This document shows, one piece after another, positions 4,947-7,565 of a DNA stretch of 7,565 bases. Each line of letters opens with the position of its first letter. Position 1 is the stretch's first letter. The stretch comes from CAYVKY01 sp964452115 (GTDB taxonomy: Bacteria > Bacteroidota > Ignavibacteria > Tepidaquicellales > Tepidaquicellaceae): contig CAYVKY010000115.1 of assembly GCA_964452115.1 (NCBI GenBank), positions 1 to 7,565 on the forward strand, written 5' to 3'. The position numbers were made by a program, and so were the translations under genes. Below the pieces are notes generated by a model, which saw nothing but the letters and a program-made list of their open reading frames with translations, had not been told where the DNA came from and made no database searches.

Positions 4947-6518
4947 TTATTCCCACTCGATTGTTGCCGGCGGCTTCGAACTGATGTCATATACAACTCG
5001 GTTCACACCTTTGACTGTGTTGATGATTTTGTTTGAAAGTCCCGACAAAAAATCTTTTTCAAAGTGATAAAAATCTGCCGTCATTCCGTCTGTTGATGTT
5101 ACCGCTCTCAGCGCAACCACATTATCGTATGAGCGCTGGTCTCCCATCACGCCTACCGTTTTCACGGGAAGCAATACTGCAAATGCCTGCCAGATTTTAT
5201 TGTATAGATTTTCTTTTTTCAGTTCGCTTATATATATATCGTCAACTTCCTGAAGCAGTTTCACTTTTTCTTTTGTTACATAGCTCATAATTCTGATTGC
5301 GAGTCCGGGACCCGGGAACGGATGGCGCTCGATAAACTGCTCGGGAATGCCGAGGTCTTTGCCAATCTGCCTCACTTCGTCTTTGAAGAGTTCACGGAAT
5401 GGCTCGATGAGTTTCATGTTCATTTTCTCGGGAAGCCCGCCCACATTGTGATGGGACTTGATTGTAACCGACGGTCCCTTGAAAGAAACCGATTCAATCA
5501 CATCCGGGTAGAGCGTGCCCTGCGCCAGAAATTTTATTTTATTTATGCTTAATTTTTTTGCCGCTTTTTCGAATTCATCAATAAAAGTTTTTCCGATGAT
5601 TTTTCTTTTCTCTTCGGGATTTTCCACGCCTTTCAGCCGTTTAAGAAAAACTGCCGATGCATCTATAAACGTAAGATTGAGCCTGAAATTTTTCCGCATC
5701 ATTTTAATGATGTCTGCACTTTCGTTTTTCCGCATCAGTCCCGTGTCTATATGCACGCAGAAGAGATTTTTTCCGAGCGCCTTGTGAAGCAGCACCGCTG
5801 CAACCGATGAATCCACTCCGCCGCTGAGCGCCAGCAGCACCCTTTCACCGCCTGCAATTTGTTTTACTTCCTGAATTTTATTTTTTATGAATGATGAGAA
5901 CTTAAATAAATTTTTTATTCCGCAGATGCCGAACAGAAAATTTTTTAAAATCCCCGTTCCCTCCTCAGTGTGATTCACTTCGGGATGGAACTGAAGTCCG
6001 TATGTTTTTATTTTTTTATTTTCGATGCTGCTTATTATTCTGTTATGGCTCATCGAAGTCACCCTGAATCCCTCAGGCAGTTCTTTCACGGAATCGCCGT
6101 GGCTCATCCATACATTGGATGATTTTTTTATTCCTTTGAAAAGCGCAGATGTACTTTGAATTTTTATTTCCGCGCGTCCGTATTCGTGCACTTTTCCTTT
6201 GGCAATTTCACCTCCGAATATCCTGCACAGCAGCTGCAGTCCGTAACAGATTCCAAGCACGGGAATTTCACGCTCGTAAATATATTGCAGATTTTCTTTC
6301 GAAAGATACGGGGAATTTTTTTCAAGCACGCTTGAAGGTCCGCCGGAAAGTATGATTCCTTTTAATCTGTATCCGGGTTTATTTTTAATATATTTTTCTA
6401 TGTCTATATTGAAAGGCTGTATTTCAGAATATACTGAAAGTTCCCTTGTCCTCCGGGCTATCAGCTGCGTGTACTGCGAACCGAAATCAAGTATTAATAC
6501 AAAATCAAAATTGTTCAT
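4947..6518 (-). CDS. guaA: GMP synthase (glutamine-hydrolysing)
   Basis: This enzyme makes GMP from XMP, ATP and glutamine, the last step of guanine nucleotide synthesis in the cytoplasm. The 523-residue protein is full length. An N-terminal class I glutamine amidotransferase domain has 'GICYGLQL' with nucleophile Cys91 and 'FHPEV' with His178 and Glu180, a complete triad. The ATP-pyrophosphatase domain follows with the PP-loop 'SGGVDSS' (232-238). The C-terminal dimerisation domain carries 'RHPFPGPGLAIRI' and the invariant end 'KPPATIEWE'. No key residue is missing. The ATG (6516-6518) overlaps the stop of the upstream BadF-type gene as ATGA and there is no Shine-Dalgarno site, so translation is probably coupled. 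There is no promoter or purine riboswitch directly upstream, because the preceding sequence is coding. Confidence 0.98.
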   Translation of the reverse strand: MNNFDFVLILDFGSQYTQLIARRTRELSVYSEIQPFNIDIEKYIKNKPGYRLKGIILSGGPSSVLEKNSPYLSKENLQYIYEREIPVLGICYGLQLLCRIFGGEIAKGKVHEYGRAEIKIQSTSALFKGIKKSSNVWMSHGDSVKELPEGFRVTSMSHNRIISSIENKKIKTYGLQFHPEVNHTEEGTGILKNFLFGICGIKNLFKFSSFIKNKIQEVKQIAGGERVLLALSGGVDSSVAAVLLHKALGKNLFCVHIDTGLMRKNESADIIKMMRKNFRLNLTFIDASAVFLKRLKGVENPEEKRKIIGKTFIDEFEKAAKKLSINKIKFLAQGTLYPDVIESVSFKGPSVTIKSHHNVGGLPEKMNMKLIEPFRELFKDEVRQIGKDLGIPEQFIERHPFPGPGLAIRIMSYVTKEKVKLLQEVDDIYISELKKENLYNKIWQAFAVLLPVKTVGVMGDQRSYDNVVALRAVTSTDGMTADFYHFEKDFLSGLSNKIINTVKGVNRVVYDISSKPPATIEWE

Positions 6519-7399
6519 AATTGTTTAAAATATTTTTTTGCTAAATATATTGCCCCGTCTTCGGGAATAAAATCTATCTCCGCCGCTTTTACCCTGCTGC
6601 ATTTTTTTATAAGCTCCGCTTTGATTGCCTCACTGTAACGGTTTTTCTGCTTTATCAGGCTTCCCGAAAATACAAGCGGAATAACACCGGAAAAATTTTC
6701 TTCAAATAATTTTATTTTTTCTGCAAGTGATTCAGCGGATTCTTTCAGATAAGCAAATGTATCACTTCCGGAATCTTCGATAACAAACTTTGCAATTGAC
6801 GGTATATCAAATCCTTCCTGATAAACTTTTGAAATCAGATTTTCGCCGTTTATTCCGAACTGAGAGTAAATTTTCTTTGACAGTCCCGAAACAAAATTTT
6901 TTTTGTGCGTATCAAATTCCTCTGCAATATCGCGCAGTACCCTTACGCCGATATCGTATCCGCTGCCTGTGTCACCGATAATTCTGCCCCAGCCGCCGGT
7001 TCGGAAAATCTTTCCGCCCGCTTTACCGTAAATTACCGAACCCGTGCCGCAGATTAATATTGCGCCGTTATTTTCCCTGAAAGCCGCATAGAGTGCAATT
7101 TCCGCATCGGATTTTATTAACACATTTTCATATTTCAGATTTTTTTCGATTTCCGCCTGCTGACTGATATTTCTCGCTCCTGCCACGCCTGCGCAGATTC
7201 CCTTGCAGTCCGAAAGTTCAAGATAATTGTCCCCGAGCACTTTGCCGATTGCCGAATTTATGCAGCCGCTTACTCCCGATGCACCATATACGGAATATGC
7301 ATACGACGGCGTTTTCAGCTGAAAACTTCTGCCGTCGTTGGTTTCAAGTTTTAAACTGAGAATGCTCGCTCCGTAATCTATTCCGATATAATATTTCAT
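6515..7399 (-). CDS. BadF/BadG/BcrA/BcrD-type ATPase, N-acetylglucosamine-kinase-like
   Basis: The 294-residue protein has the ASKHA (actin/hexokinase) fold. Phosphate-1 is 'YIGIDYGAS' (4-12), the putative catalytic Asp98 lies in 'IKSDAEIAL', and phosphate-2 is 'GTGS' (118-121). The family signature 'GGWGRIIGDTGSGYDIG' covers 135-151, and an adenosine loop 'VFSGSLIKQ' lies near 243-251. The GGWG...GD.GSGY.IG block is typical of GlcNAc-kinase-like members of the BadF family, so phosphorylation of an amino sugar, perhaps from cell-wall recycling, is the likely role. Two positions are unusual: the normal DGGGTKT or DSGSTKT is DYGASIL here, and DEGSG is DTGSG. Substrate or activity may therefore differ from the typical kinase. 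The ATG at 7397-7399 is used; no Shine-Dalgarno site is visible, and the first three codons overlap or abut a palindrome. Its stop overlaps the guaA start. Confidence 0.85.
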   Translation of the reverse strand: MKYYIGIDYGASILSLKLETNDGRSFQLKTPSYAYSVYGASGVSGCINSAIGKVLGDNYLELSDCKGICAGVAGARNISQQAEIEKNLKYENVLIKSDAEIALYAAFRENNGAILICGTGSVIYGKAGGKIFRTGGWGRIIGDTGSGYDIGVRVLRDIAEEFDTHKKNFVSGLSKKIYSQFGINGENLISKVYQEGFDIPSIAKFVIEDSGSDTFAYLKESAESLAEKIKLFEENFSGVIPLVFSGSLIKQKNRYSEAIKAELIKKCSRVKAAEIDFIPEDGAIYLAKKYFKQL

Positions 7400-7415
7400 T
7401 TTATGTACATAAAAT
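7398..7415. promoter_or_regulatory. 18-bp perfect palindrome at the BadF-type gene start, candidate operator
   Basis: ATTTTATGTACATAAAAT is a perfect palindrome that overlaps the first two bases of the start codon and the leader. Its core TGTACA (7404-7409) recurs at 7448-7453, 44 bp centre to centre, about four helical turns. A TATAAT-type -10 lies just upstream (7461-7466). Binding by a dimeric repressor is an inference. Confidence 0.4.
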
Positions 7416-7460
7416 TACTCAAATTTGATTAAAATAAAAATCGGAAATGTACAAAGTCCA

Positions 7461-7466
7461 ATTATA
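7461..7466 (-). promoter_or_regulatory. Possible -10 element for the BadF-type gene and guaA
   Basis: TATAAT on the minus strand lies 61 bases before the BadF-type start codon. It extends to TATAATTG, one mismatch from the Bacteroidota TAnnTTTG. A TTTG occurs 16 bases upstream, slightly short of the usual spacing, and no good TTGACA is present at 17 bases. It is plausible in position, but A/T-rich sequence produces such matches by chance. Confidence 0.35.
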
Positions 7467-7535
7467 AAAATTCACATCTGTCCAAAATAAATGATTTATC
7501 ACTGGAGTTAAGAATAATATTCGAATAACAAAACT

Positions 7536-7565
7536 CGAAGTGAAACCCCGGAGGGGTGGCATAAT
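7536..7565. repeat. GC-rich element at the right edge, possible dispersed repeat (partial)
   Basis: ACCCC-GGA-GGGGT (7545-7557) is a 5-bp inverted repeat inside a GC-rich patch that runs off the window. The plus strand can be read as VKPRRGGII. I recall similar 'CCCCGGAGGGGTGGCAT' segments as widespread repeats in Bacteroidota/Ignavibacteriota genomes. Only one incomplete copy is visible, so this rests on recollection. The rest of 7416-7535 is A/T-rich with no gene. Confidence 0.35.

Noticed and set aside
5322..5787. Plus-strand open frames opposite guaA
   Set aside because: guaA is full length with all catalytic motifs on the other strand; these frames match no family I recognise.
1..7565. 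A new defence or mobile system
   Set aside because: No transposase, integrase, toxin-antitoxin, nuclease or restriction gene and no target-site duplication is visible; the genes are housekeeping and envelope types.

Overview
The window looks like an ordinary, AT-rich chromosomal segment from a Bacteroidota/Ignavibacteriota-type (FCB group) bacterium. The main clue is the last 19 codons of a plus-strand gene at the left edge, which read as a typical type IX secretion (Por) C-terminal sorting tail. Supporting clues are a promoter whose -10 region also fits the Bacteroidota TAnnTTTG consensus, and the scarcity of Shine-Dalgarno sites. Ignavibacteria is my best guess within the group, but that is inference.

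Layout. A plus-strand gene ends at 62 and is followed by a terminator hairpin, a GC-rich inverted repeat and a bidirectional terminator (173-207). All other genes lie on the minus strand, so from here they are given in transcription order, right to left. (1) A BadF/BadG-type (GlcNAc-kinase-like) ATPase (7399-6515) overlaps guaA, GMP synthase (6518-4947), by ATGA. (2) A two-gene envelope unit encodes a small coiled-coil lipoprotein (4744-4481) and a secreted LysM protein with a lysine-rich tail (4409-3486). It has its own strong promoter, two clear ribosome binding sites and an intrinsic terminator (3423-3455). (3) A PhoH-family ATPase (3394-2408), a three-POTRA Omp85/TamA-like outer-membrane protein (2371-629) and a small four-helix membrane protein (569-225) are closely spaced and end at the shared terminator.

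How they fit together. guaA is nucleotide metabolism and the upstream kinase probably handles an amino sugar; their link looks translational rather than by pathway. The lipoprotein/LysM pair looks like an outer-membrane-to-peptidoglycan structural pair. The Omp85 protein inserts or exports envelope proteins. I see no defence system, mobile element, CRISPR array or RNA gene. The most interesting material is the lipoprotein/LysM unit with its signals, the palindromic candidate operator over the start codon of the kinase gene, and two GC-rich elements at the edges that may be dispersed repeats.
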